Assembly: GCF_002368195.1 (NCBI RefSeq)
Contig: NZ_AP018178.1
Span: forward strand, 9,704,205 to 9,768,204
From: Calothrix sp. NIES-2100
GTDB lineage: Bacteria > Cyanobacteriota > Cyanobacteriia > Cyanobacteriales > Nostocaceae
Reading direction: 5' to 3'
Length of the DNA: 64,000 nt
The notes below the pieces were generated by a model, which searched no databases, was not told where the DNA came from, and saw only the letters and a program-made list of their open reading frames with translations. This document shows positions 25,741 through 34,954 of the stretch, piece by piece. Within the stretch, counting starts at the first letter, position 1, and every line of letters starts with the position of its first letter. The position numbers and the translations under genes are program-made.

Positions 25741-26282
25741 ACAATCAATCATTTTTACTGCAACCTTTCCCCGGTACTGGGCAATTACTTAATATAGAAA
25801 TTGCTGGGAAGATTGCCCGAATTGCTAATAAACTGACGATTGAATATACTCTAGTTGGTGATATCACAGAAATTGCCATTGCTCCTCCATCGGCAACACC
25901 ATCACGAAAACATGAACTGTGGGAAGATACCTGCTTCGAGTTCTTCTTGGGTATGCAGAATTCTCCACGTTATTGGGAATTTAACCTTTCTCCGGCGGGA
26001 GATTGGAATGTTTATCGCTTTGATGATTATCGTCAAGGAATGCAAGAGGAGAAAGCTTTCATCACACTCCCGTTTATTGTGCAGCAACAAGGAGATAGTT
26101 TACAACTCAATTTAGATTTCGATTTAGATAAAATTATCCCCAAAGAACAAGCTTTAGAAGTTGCGATTACCACTGTCATCAAACGCAGAGATGGTGAAGT
26201 AAGTTATTGGGCGTTGACTCATCGAGGTGCTAAGGCTGATTTTCATCAACGAGATAGTTTTATTTTGGAGTTAATTTCCTAG
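25737..26282 (+). CDS. DOMON-like domain protein
   Basis: A 181-residue soluble beta-sandwich protein (FLLQPFPGTG, LTIEYTLVGD, ELWEDTCFEFFLGM, YWEFNLSPAGDWNVYRFD, AKADFHQRDSFILEL). The ELWxxTCFEFF and WEFNxSPxxxW signatures are those of cyanobacterial and proteobacterial DOMON-like proteins, a sugar- or haem-binding type of fold. No signal peptide is present. The 4-bp overlap with the kinase suggests shared sugar metabolism. Confidence 0.75.
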   Translation: MNNQSFLLQPFPGTGQLLNIEIAGKIARIANKLTIEYTLVGDITEIAIAPPSATPSRKHELWEDTCFEFFLGMQNSPRYWEFNLSPAGDWNVYRFDDYRQGMQEEKAFITLPFIVQQQGDSLQLNLDFDLDKIIPKEQALEVAITTVIKRRDGEVSYWALTHRGAKADFHQRDSFILELIS

Positions 26283-26613
26283 TTAGGACTTTAGTCCTTG
26301 ATTTTCTGTAACTTTTGTTACTTTTTCCTCAAATAGCATATTTGGGGGAAATTTTGGCTTGACTTCTAGTGCGATCGCATTCCTTAACCTAGGATTATAC
26401 TGATAATTAAAAATTAATCGCGAATATTTATCACAATACAAACTTATTACCGAACCAAGACAAAAGACAAAATCGCTGACTTTATCTTTTACCGATGTGT
26501 CTTATGCCACGGAGTAAAAAAAATAACATAAAACCCTAATGAAAACCATGATAAAAAACCGACAGATGCATGATAAGTTTTAAATCCATCGTCCTCGCTT
26601 AGAGCTTTGCCTT
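26283..26613. other. Intergenic, no gene supported
   Basis: It contains AGGACTTTAGTCCT at about 26284-26298 and a HIP1 octamer at about 26371. AT-rich, with ATGAAAACC and ATGATAAAA words. It should hold the promoter and perhaps regulatory repeats of the CyRepA1 gene, but no iteron array is visible. Confidence 0.45.
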
Positions 26614-29600
26614 ATGCATCTGCACTATTTACACCCCCAACACCTTGAGGAATTAGTCAAGAGCAGTGGCATAAATTTACACATTGCGAAGCTGAATTTT
26701 TTGTCGCTTCACGGGATCAACGCCTATGAGTACCTGTTAATTTCTGAGTTACTTCCCCGCACCAATACCGGAATGGTAAAAAATGCCTGGTTGCAGCGTT
26801 ACGCCCATATTACTGAAGGCGGTTGGTGGTGTTCGGGACTAGATCCGCTGAATGATTGGCAAATGATGGAATGGGGATGCTTTAAGCCCAACCAACCCCG
26901 GATGAATCAAAATGGGAAGGCGATTAAGTACGAACATCCCCCCAGCACACCAACGCGGGTATTTTGTTTGCAGGTGACGTTAGAAATTTGGCAGCAAGTC
27001 GCCCAGCGTTACAATCTTTCTTTGCCCAACAATATCACTATTGCCCCTAATGGCGAAGCTGTAGGCTTTTGGCAATGGGTGATGGAACAGAAGCTACCTG
27101 TGATTATTTGCGAAGGGGCGAAGAAAGCAGCCACACTCTTAACTCAAGGATACGCTGCGATCGCAATTCCGGGAATTACTAGCGGTTATCGCGTGGTTAA
27201 AGATGACTTTGGCAAAGTTACCCGTCGTCAGCTAATTCCCGACTTAGGAATTTTTGCGATTAAAAAACGCACCTTTTATATCTGCTTTGATTTTGAAACC
27301 AAACCCAAAACCATCGCCGCTGTTAATAATGCGATTTCCCAACTGGGTTTTTTATTACAAGAAAAAAACTGTCCTGTGAAAGTTATCGAACTTCCGGGAG
27401 TGGAAAAAGGCGTTGATGAATTTATCGTTGCTAAAGGTGCAAGTAGTTTTGATAAAGTTTATCGCCACAGCGTTGATTTAGAAGTTTATCTGGCGCAAAC
27501 AAAACCCCATACCGAGTTAACTATTCCCGCTGCACTCACTGTTAACTGTCCCTATTTAGGTGAAATCCCTTTCCCCACCTCTGGATTAGTAGGCGTAAAA
27601 TCAGCCAAAGGCACAGGTAAAACCACAGGTTTAAAAGCTGTGGTAAATCGCTCAAAAATTAAAAATCAACCTGTTTTATTAATTACCCACCGCATCCAAT
27701 TAGGACGGTTTTTATGTGAAAAAATCGGCATTAACTGGGGCATCAATTCCCGAAACAAAGGAGAAAATCCTTCCCAATCACCCATCCCCCGTGGGCTTCG
27801 ACTTCGCTCAGCCCACGGGGAATGCCCCATGCCTAATTCATTTGGTTTATGCGTCGATTCTCTTTGGAAGCTGAATCCAGAAGATTGGCAAGGGGCGATA
27901 GTAATTTTAGATGAAGTAGAGCAGTCTTTATGGCATCTCCTCAATAGTAATACTTGTAAACAAAAGCGCGTTAAAATTCTCAAAATATTTCAACAATTAA
28001 TTGCCACTGTTTTAAGCACAGGGGGCTTAGTCATTGCCCAAGATGCTGATTTATCTGATGTTTGTTTAGAATATTTACAGGGATTAACAGAACATAAATT
28101 AACGCCTTGGATAGTTTTAAATCAATGGCAACCTCAACGTGGTTGGGATGTGACTTTTTATGATTCTCCCAATCCAACACCACTCATTCATCAATTAGAA
28201 TTAGATTTAATCGCTGGACGGAAATGTTACGTTACTACCGATAGTCGGACTGGGCGTTATAGTTGTGAAACTATTGAACGTTACCTTAAAGAACGATTAG
28301 ACAAATTGCGGCGACAATTTCCCAAAACTTTAGTTGTCAGCAGCCAAACCACAAATACGCCAGGACACGCAGCGGTTGATTTTGTAGCAGCAATTAATCA
28401 AAAAATTCCCGAATACGATACTGTATTTGTCACCCCAACAATTGGGACAGGAATTAGTATTGATGTCCAACATTTTGATCGAGTTTATGGCATCTTTCAA
28501 GGCGTAATTCCTGATTCCGAAGCGCGACAAGCCTTAGCGAGAGTCAGAGATGATGTCCCCCGTGTGGTTTGGTGTGCCAAGCGAGGTATTGGTTTAATTG
28601 GTAGCGGTAGCACCAATTATCGCTTGCTTTCTTATTGGTATCAGGAGAATCAAAAAGATAATTTAGCTTTGCTCAGTCCTCTACATAAAATAGATGTAGA
28701 TTTACCTTTAGTTTATGATCCGATCCATTTACGCACCTGGGCAAAATTATCTGCGAGGGTAAATGCTTCAATTCGCCTTTATCGGCAATCTTTACAAGAA
28801 GGTTTAATTGCCGATGGACATCAAATTAGAACCAGAAGCAATGCAGTAAACAATAATATTATTCGCGATTTACGCCTAGCATTTTGGGCAACAGATCCCC
28901 AAGATTTAGCTAACCGCAAAAGATTAATCTTAGAAATTGTCAAAGTTCAAAAAGATTGGTCAGAGAAAAAACAAAAAGCGAAAGAGATTAAACGTAAGAT
29001 TAAAGAAATTAAGCAGCAAAATCAATTATTATCTGCTACTGCTGTAGCTGAAGCCAGAGATATTGATTATGTCGAATATGAACATTTATTAGCCAAGCAT
29101 TCCCTAACTGATGATGAACGTCACGCCATGCAGAAATATATCCTGCGCCAGAGGTATGGCGTAGAAGTGACACCGGAATTAAAATTACAAGATGATAAAG
29201 GCTATTATGGGCAACTGTTAACGCACTATTATTTAACCCACGAAAGCGAGTATTTTCACATCCGCGATCGCCAGGAATGGAATCAGCAATTATCATGGGG
29301 TGATGGGCAAGTTTTTCTCCCAGATATAAAGACTTATACTTTAAAAGTTGAGGCAATGAGAGCCTTAGGGATGGTAGATTTTCTGGAAGTAGCAAGAAAA
29401 TTTACCGAAAATGATCCAGAGTTAATTTTGCTGAAGAATTTAGCAAGTCAAAATAGTAAACATATCAAAAGAGTACTGGGGATTAACTTGGGAAGCCAAA
29501 CCGAAAACCTGGCTGCAATTACCATTCTCAGCCGCCTGTTAAGTTTGTTGGGATTAAAGCTAAAGCGGGTAAATGCAGCTTATCAAATTGACCCAGAAAC

Positions 29601-29739
29601 TATTGATGATGGTAGAGCAAAAATATTTGCAGTTTGGCATCAAAGAGACGAGTTAATGTTGACTCATTTGCGAAATATGAAAGATAAAGTGGTTGATACT
29701 TCTTTTGATTGGCAGTTATTAGTGAATGCCCATAAATAA
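26614..29739 (+). CDS. CyRepA1-family plasmid replication protein (primase-helicase)
   Basis: A 1041-residue protein. The N-terminal DUF3854/Toprim region has VIICEGAKKAATLL (Glu167) and FYICFDFETKPKT (Asp226). The helicase half has Walker A VKSAKGTGKTTG (328-339), a DEAD-like box AIVILDEVEQS (428-438) and motif VI EARQALARVRD. A coiled, Lys-rich stretch follows (KEIKRKIKEIKQQ). This is the layout of the cyanobacterial CyRepA1 plasmid initiators. Here it lies among chromosomal-looking genes, so it may be a domesticated or integrated plasmid gene. About 29 residues (379-407) look like an in-frame repeat insertion; see findings. A tandem array follows its stop. Confidence 0.85.
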   Translation: MHLHYLHPQHLEELVKSSGINLHIAKLNFLSLHGINAYEYLLISELLPRTNTGMVKNAWLQRYAHITEGGWWCSGLDPLNDWQMMEWGCFKPNQPRMNQNGKAIKYEHPPSTPTRVFCLQVTLEIWQQVAQRYNLSLPNNITIAPNGEAVGFWQWVMEQKLPVIICEGAKKAATLLTQGYAAIAIPGITSGYRVVKDDFGKVTRRQLIPDLGIFAIKKRTFYICFDFETKPKTIAAVNNAISQLGFLLQEKNCPVKVIELPGVEKGVDEFIVAKGASSFDKVYRHSVDLEVYLAQTKPHTELTIPAALTVNCPYLGEIPFPTSGLVGVKSAKGTGKTTGLKAVVNRSKIKNQPVLLITHRIQLGRFLCEKIGINWGINSRNKGENPSQSPIPRGLRLRSAHGECPMPNSFGLCVDSLWKLNPEDWQGAIVILDEVEQSLWHLLNSNTCKQKRVKILKIFQQLIATVLSTGGLVIAQDADLSDVCLEYLQGLTEHKLTPWIVLNQWQPQRGWDVTFYDSPNPTPLIHQLELDLIAGRKCYVTTDSRTGRYSCETIERYLKERLDKLRRQFPKTLVVSSQTTNTPGHAAVDFVAAINQKIPEYDTVFVTPTIGTGISIDVQHFDRVYGIFQGVIPDSEARQALARVRDDVPRVVWCAKRGIGLIGSGSTNYRLLSYWYQENQKDNLALLSPLHKIDVDLPLVYDPIHLRTWAKLSARVNASIRLYRQSLQEGLIADGHQIRTRSNAVNNNIIRDLRLAFWATDPQDLANRKRLILEIVKVQKDWSEKKQKAKEIKRKIKEIKQQNQLLSATAVAEARDIDYVEYEHLLAKHSLTDDERHAMQKYILRQRYGVEVTPELKLQDDKGYYGQLLTHYYLTHESEYFHIRDRQEWNQQLSWGDGQVFLPDIKTYTLKVEAMRALGMVDFLEVARKFTENDPELILLKNLASQNSKHIKRVLGINLGSQTENLAAITILSRLLSLLGLKLKRVNAAYQIDPETIDDGRAKIFAVWHQRDELMLTHLRNMKDKVVDTSFDWQLLVNAHK
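27787..27820. repeat. Palindromic repeat inserted in frame in CyRepA1 gene
   Basis: CCCCGTGGGC (27787-27796) and GCCCACGGGG (27811-27820) flank a CTTCGCTCA-type loop. The translated stretch PIPRGLRLRSAHGECPM separates the helicase segment ITHRIQLGRFLCEKIG from FGLCVDSLWKL, where related proteins are continuous as far as I recall. It looks like a dispersed hairpin repeat captured in the coding frame. Confidence 0.6.
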
Positions 29740-29821
29740 AAAATTATCGTAGTGAGTACTTTAGTCCTCAAAATCAGTAGTAGGGTGAGCAGTGCCCACC
29801 AAAACCCTGATCCTACATATA

Positions 29822-30045
29822 CGATGCGATCGCATTGTCACAGGATGCAACTCAATTGCAGGGTGATGCGATCGCATTGTCACGGGATGCAATTCAATTG
29901 CAGGGTGATGCGATCGCATTGTCACGGGATGCAACTCAATTGCAGGGTGATGCGATCGCATTGTCACGGGATGCAACTCAATTGCAAGGCGATGCGATCG
30001 CATTGTCACGGGATGCAATTCAATTGCAGGGTGATGCGATCGCTT
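29822..30045. repeat. 21/42-bp-period tandem repeat array 2
   Basis: About five copies of a 42-bp unit made of two 21-bp halves, GATGCGATCGCATTGTCACG and GATGCAATTCAATTGCAGGG, each half containing a near-perfect palindrome (GCGATCGC or CAATTG). It lies between the converging CyRepA1 (+) and hybrid kinase (-) genes. It is related to array 1 at 11373-11530. Both strands are open in several frames, but only because 21 is divisible by 3. Confidence 0.85.
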
Positions 30046-30087
30046 GAGTTAATAAAATAGTCAATCCTCAAAACCAGGACTTCTGAA

Positions 30088-33000
30088 TTATTGCTCACGA
30101 ATTAGTTGTGCCACAGCCTGAACTAACACATCTGGGTTAATCGGTTTGGATAAATGTCGTTGAAATCCTGCTTCTAGGGCTTGTTGCTGATTAATTTCGC
30201 CAGCATAAGCAGTCAGGGCGATCGCGGGAAGTTTACCGCCGCGTTCTGGTGGCAGGGTACGCACTTGTCTGAGTAAGGTATAGCCGTCTACCTCTGGCAT
30301 ACCGATATCACTGACTATGATATCTGGCTCAAATGATTCTAAGGCGGCAAAAAATTCCTCACTGGATGCAACTGTCATCACCTCTGCACCGTATTCAGCT
30401 AGCAAGAATGCCATTAAATCGCGGCTGTCTGGTTCATCATCAATGGTTAATACTTTGATTCCTGTGAGATTGAGTGCATCTGCGGACAATTCAACAGCGC
30501 GATCGCTCTCTGGTTCTATGTGCAACAAAGGTAATCTAACTGTAAAGGTGGCTCCTTGTCCTTCGCCTTGACTGTCAGCGGTGATTGTTCCCCCATGCGC
30601 TTCGATTAAGTGGTACACGATCGCTAATCCTAACCCTAGTCCACCATATTTGCGGGTCACGGAAACATCTTCTTGGCGGAAAGATTCAAAGATGTGGGGG
30701 AGAAATTCTTGATTAATGCCTTTACCTGTGTCAGCGACGGTAATCTGCGCTTGTTTACCTACTCTTTCTAGCACAATGTCTACCCGCCCACCACTGGGGG
30801 TAAACTTGATGGCGTTGGAAAGCAAATTCCAAACTATCTGCTGAAGCCGCACCGCATCGCCGGATACTTGCCCAATATTGGGTAGCACTGGATGAATCAG
30901 AATCGATTTGGCAATTGCTGCGGTTCTGACTGTGTCAATGGCAGCTTCAATCACAAATGCTAAATTTAGAGGGTCAGCATTTAAGCTGAGTTTACCACGC
31001 AAAATCCGGGCAATATCGAGCAAATCATCAATGAGTTGGGTTTGTAATTTGGCGTTCCGCTCAATTGTTGCTAGGGCTTCAGCGGTTTTGCTGTCATCTA
31101 GTTTGCGACTTTGCAGCAACTTTGTCCAGCCTAAAATCGGGTTGAGGGGGGAACGTAATTCGTGAGACAGAATCGCCAAAAACTCATCTTTAATGCGGTT
31201 GGCTCTTTCGGCTTCATTGCGGGCAACTTGTTCTAATTGCAAAATGCGATCGCGTTCTATTTCCAATTCTTTTTGATCGTGAATATCTGTGCAAGTGCCA
31301 AACCATTTCATCACCCGCCCTTGTTCATCTTTGAGCGGTAAGCCTAAAATTAAATGCCAGCGATAACTACCATCACTGTTACGCCGAAAGCGGTATTCGT
31401 GTTTATAGAAAGTGCTATTTTTGACAGCATTTAACCAGATATTTTGGGATAACTCTACATCTTCTGGATGCACGGCTGAAAGCCAACCAAAATCCAATGC
31501 TTGCTCAAAAGGCAATCCAGTATATTCACATAATCTTTCGTTAACATAATCACACAAACCGTTGGCATCACAAGTCCAGACGAGGTGGGGAATGGCTTCT
31601 GCTAAGTAGCGGTAACGGGCTTCACTTTGACGAATAGCTTCTTCAGCTTGTTTGTAATCAGTAATATCTCTGGAAATACATAACAGTTGGATGATTTGTC
31701 CTGCTGGATTGCGGATGGGCGTAACTACCACATCCCACCATTTCGGTGTACCTTTGGCGGTGGGACAATAGCCCTGGAATCTCCCTAATTCGCCAGCCTT
31801 AGCTACGGCGATCGCATCCTGAGCCATTTGCTGAGCTTGTTCTCCCCAAAAACAGAGCCATTCTGTGTTGAGCAGGGGTGCGAGATCGTCGATTTCTAAA
31901 AGACAGATACCGCCTGGATTCATGTACAAAAGCCGCCCATCGAGATCTAACACTTTGATGCAGTCGCTACTACTGGATAACATCCGTTGGTTAAACTCTT
32001 CACTTTGCCGCAATTCTGCTTCTGCTAGTTTGCGAGCGGTGATATCCATTGAGAATCCAATCATCCCCACAGGATTTTGATTGCGATCGCGGAGTAAAGA
32101 CAGTGAAAGCAAGACATCTATATGTTTGCCACATTTGGCTTGTGCCTTCACTTCTACTTCATGCTCACCTTTAGCTTTCAGTGGCGCGATTATCTGATTT
32201 TGCAAAGCATCACGCATTTGGGGCTGTGGATAAAGCAGCTCAATATGTTGACCTATTGTCTCTTGGGCAGAGTAACCAAAAACTCTTTGGGCACCTTGAT
32301 TCCAACTAGTGATGTAGCCATCTAGATCGGTGGATACGACACTGTCATGAGTTTGAGCCAGAATTTGGGCTTTTAGTTGCAGTTCCTCCTCTGCAAGTTT
32401 GCGATCGCTAATATCTTGATGAATACCTGCCATCCGCAACGGCTGACCATGCTCATCTCTAAGTACCACCTTACCGTAGTTGGCAATCCATTTTACCTCG
32501 CCAGATTTGGTTAAAACTCGGTAATCGAATTTGTAGGGTACTGAGCTATCGAGAAGATGGGCCTCTAAAATTTCCAGCGTCCAAGATTTATCTTCTGGAT
32601 AAATCAGTTCTTTCCAACTATTAACATGATTTGGCAGTTCTCCGACTTCATAACCGAGCATTTCTAACCATCGGGGGCTGAGGTAAAGTTCATCAGTAAC
32701 GATGTTCCAGTCCCATAAACCGTTCCCTGATCCTTCTAGTGAAAGTTGCAGGCGTTCCTCACTAGATTTGAGTAACTCCTCTGCCAGTTTGCGATCGCTA
32801 ATATCTTGCACATTACCAAATACCCGCACCGCATTGCCAGCTACATTGTAGAAAATCTTCGCTTTGGCTAGCAGCCAGCGTATACCATTGGGGTGCTGGA
32901 TACGATACTCAATCTCATAATCTTCTTGCTTTTCCTGAATGATGCGAGCATTGTACTCATTTATCTGAGTGCGGTCATCTAGGTGCACCAGGCGCAACCA

Positions 33001-34560
33001 ATCTTCAAAGCTAATTTCCTGCATCGCCAAATCAAGCCCAAAGATGCTACAGTAATCCTCTGTGATTTTGGCTTTGTTGGTGGTCAGATCCCAGTCCCAC
33101 AATCCTGATTTTGTCGCTTTTTGCCCCAGCTTCAGCCATGCTTGGTTTTCTCGCAGTTCTGTTTCTGAGCGTTTGCGTTCAGTAATATCTAAATCTACAC
33201 CCGCCATGCGCACAGGTTGCCCTGTTGAGTCGTAAAAAACTTTCCCTTGGCTGAGTGCCCAACGAATTCTGCCATTGGGATAAGCCACCCGAAATTCGAT
33301 ATTGTAGTCTGCGCCTGTAGTCACAGCAGCATTGACAGACTCCAGCACGCGATCGCGATCTTCTGGGTGTATCCTAGAGCTAAACATTGCAAAAGAACCA
33401 TCAAATTCTCCTGGTTCTAGCCCAAACAAAGCTTCTAAGTTATCAGACCATGTAATTTCACCTGTGAGAATATTCCAGTCCCAAGTCCCCATGCGGGAAG
33501 CTTTCAGGGCTAACCGCAGTCGTCCTTCACTCTCTTGCAGACTGGCCTCAGCTCGTTGGCGTTCAGCTAGTTCATTTTGTGCCTGTTCTAAAGCTTTAGC
33601 TTGGCGGATGGCAATACTCACATGGGTTGCTAATTCCTGAAGCAAATTAATGTCTAACTGTTGCCACTGTCGGGGCGCTCTACAGTGATGAGCGATTAAG
33701 ATACCCCAAAAGTACTGATCGTGGACAATCGGCACTACCAAATTCGCCCTGACTTGAAACTGAGCCAGCAGTTCTACGTGACAGGCGTCGATAGTGCCAT
33801 CATAAATATCGGTTTTTACAGTCACTAATCCCTGACGGTAGCGTTCAATATATTCATCTAAAGAAGTTGGATCTAGATTAAGCAATCCTTGACGATAGCG
33901 TTCAATATAATCCTCTGCCAGACAGGGATCTGACATTGAATATGCCATTATAGATACCCATTGTGCCCCAACGGATTCTGCAACTACTTCGCCGTTACCA
34001 TCTCCGTGCAACTGAAAAATGATCGCGCGATCTGTATGCAGGAATTGCCGCACCTCACTGACAATGGTTTGCATGATCTCATTTAAATTCAGCGATTTGT
34101 AAATTTTCGAGGTAATCTGGGCAATTAATCGCTCTTTTTCTTGGGTCTGTTGCAGTTGGGTGCGTAACTGCACATTGTCAATTGCCCCATTTACGGCTAC
34201 TCGCAGTCTCTCCTGAGTGATCGCGCCTTTGACTAAGTAATTTTGTGCCCCTGCTTTGATCGCCTCCACTGCGATCGCCTCATTTCCCTGTCCTGTGACT
34301 ACAATTACAGGTAAGAATGACTGGTGCGTGATAGTTTGTAATTCTGTAAGAAATTCTATGCCATCTAAGTCTGGTAATAGGTAATCTAACAACACAATAT
34401 CCGGTTGGTGTTGCTGCCATAGTTCTACCCCTAAACGTCCTAATTCTGCTTGGACAAATTTGTAGTTATAATCCCGATCTCGCCTTAAGTATCGCTGATA
34501 CAGCTCACAGTCTTCTGGGCTATCATCAACAATCAAAACAGTCCTTTGTTGCTGGCTCAT
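30088..34560 (-). CDS. Multi-PAS hybrid histidine kinase
   Basis: A 1490-residue cytoplasmic sensor. Order: receiver (Asp59 in DIVLLDYLLPD), GAF about 150-325, six PAS/PAC modules about 345-1100, HisKA with FLAILSHELRSPLNP (His1133), HATPase with WNLLSNAIKF, DTGKGI and GGLGLGLAI, and a C-terminal receiver (Asp1418 in IIVSDIGMPEVDG). The GAF contains ACHVELLAQFQVRANLVVP with Cys260-His261, the pair that binds bilin in cyanobacteriochromes, so light sensing is possible. A segment YIERYRQGL is duplicated around residues 218-246, a short in-frame tandem duplication. Phosphorelay direction and partner are unknown. Confidence 0.93.
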   Translation of the reverse strand: MSQQQRTVLIVDDSPEDCELYQRYLRRDRDYNYKFVQAELGRLGVELWQQHQPDIVLLDYLLPDLDGIEFLTELQTITHQSFLPVIVVTGQGNEAIAVEAIKAGAQNYLVKGAITQERLRVAVNGAIDNVQLRTQLQQTQEKERLIAQITSKIYKSLNLNEIMQTIVSEVRQFLHTDRAIIFQLHGDGNGEVVAESVGAQWVSIMAYSMSDPCLAEDYIERYRQGLLNLDPTSLDEYIERYRQGLVTVKTDIYDGTIDACHVELLAQFQVRANLVVPIVHDQYFWGILIAHHCRAPRQWQQLDINLLQELATHVSIAIRQAKALEQAQNELAERQRAEASLQESEGRLRLALKASRMGTWDWNILTGEITWSDNLEALFGLEPGEFDGSFAMFSSRIHPEDRDRVLESVNAAVTTGADYNIEFRVAYPNGRIRWALSQGKVFYDSTGQPVRMAGVDLDITERKRSETELRENQAWLKLGQKATKSGLWDWDLTTNKAKITEDYCSIFGLDLAMQEISFEDWLRLVHLDDRTQINEYNARIIQEKQEDYEIEYRIQHPNGIRWLLAKAKIFYNVAGNAVRVFGNVQDISDRKLAEELLKSSEERLQLSLEGSGNGLWDWNIVTDELYLSPRWLEMLGYEVGELPNHVNSWKELIYPEDKSWTLEILEAHLLDSSVPYKFDYRVLTKSGEVKWIANYGKVVLRDEHGQPLRMAGIHQDISDRKLAEEELQLKAQILAQTHDSVVSTDLDGYITSWNQGAQRVFGYSAQETIGQHIELLYPQPQMRDALQNQIIAPLKAKGEHEVEVKAQAKCGKHIDVLLSLSLLRDRNQNPVGMIGFSMDITARKLAEAELRQSEEFNQRMLSSSSDCIKVLDLDGRLLYMNPGGICLLEIDDLAPLLNTEWLCFWGEQAQQMAQDAIAVAKAGELGRFQGYCPTAKGTPKWWDVVVTPIRNPAGQIIQLLCISRDITDYKQAEEAIRQSEARYRYLAEAIPHLVWTCDANGLCDYVNERLCEYTGLPFEQALDFGWLSAVHPEDVELSQNIWLNAVKNSTFYKHEYRFRRNSDGSYRWHLILGLPLKDEQGRVMKWFGTCTDIHDQKELEIERDRILQLEQVARNEAERANRIKDEFLAILSHELRSPLNPILGWTKLLQSRKLDDSKTAEALATIERNAKLQTQLIDDLLDIARILRGKLSLNADPLNLAFVIEAAIDTVRTAAIAKSILIHPVLPNIGQVSGDAVRLQQIVWNLLSNAIKFTPSGGRVDIVLERVGKQAQITVADTGKGINQEFLPHIFESFRQEDVSVTRKYGGLGLGLAIVYHLIEAHGGTITADSQGEGQGATFTVRLPLLHIEPESDRAVELSADALNLTGIKVLTIDDEPDSRDLMAFLLAEYGAEVMTVASSEEFFAALESFEPDIIVSDIGMPEVDGYTLLRQVRTLPPERGGKLPAIALTAYAGEINQQQALEAGFQRHLSKPINPDVLVQAVAQLIREQ

Positions 34561-34954
34561 AAATACTTTGGCAAATTATGCAAAAAATAAATCAGATCCA
34601 AGCAATAATGCTCAAATAACTGTGTTTTTGTGGTAAATAAAACACTTTATGGAAAATTACACCATCAAAAGTCCTGACAGCATCTGCATCCTACCATATA
34701 TACACCCTAGATAAGGCGCACAGTTGTGACCCCGACAATCATCGTCAAATCATCTCCAAAAGGGGTCTGACCCCCTATGCCAAACAACATCACAAATGCT
34801 AAAAACACAACCTTGGTAGAAGAATTTCTCTCGTCTATAATGAGCCTTTATTAACATCTTGCATTCTAGACAAGAGGAAACACGCTTGATGCATCTGGCG
34901 TGTGACTGAAGAGTGTTCAGGCTGATTGTAAGATTTACGATCTATATAAATTTT
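34561..34954. other. Intergenic between divergent genes
   Basis: It holds one compact hairpin, GGGGTCTGACCCC near 34755-34769, which is terminator- or operator-like, and AT-rich flanks. A GTG at 34913 could extend the TPR protein but has no ribosome site. No other gene is supported. Confidence 0.45.
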
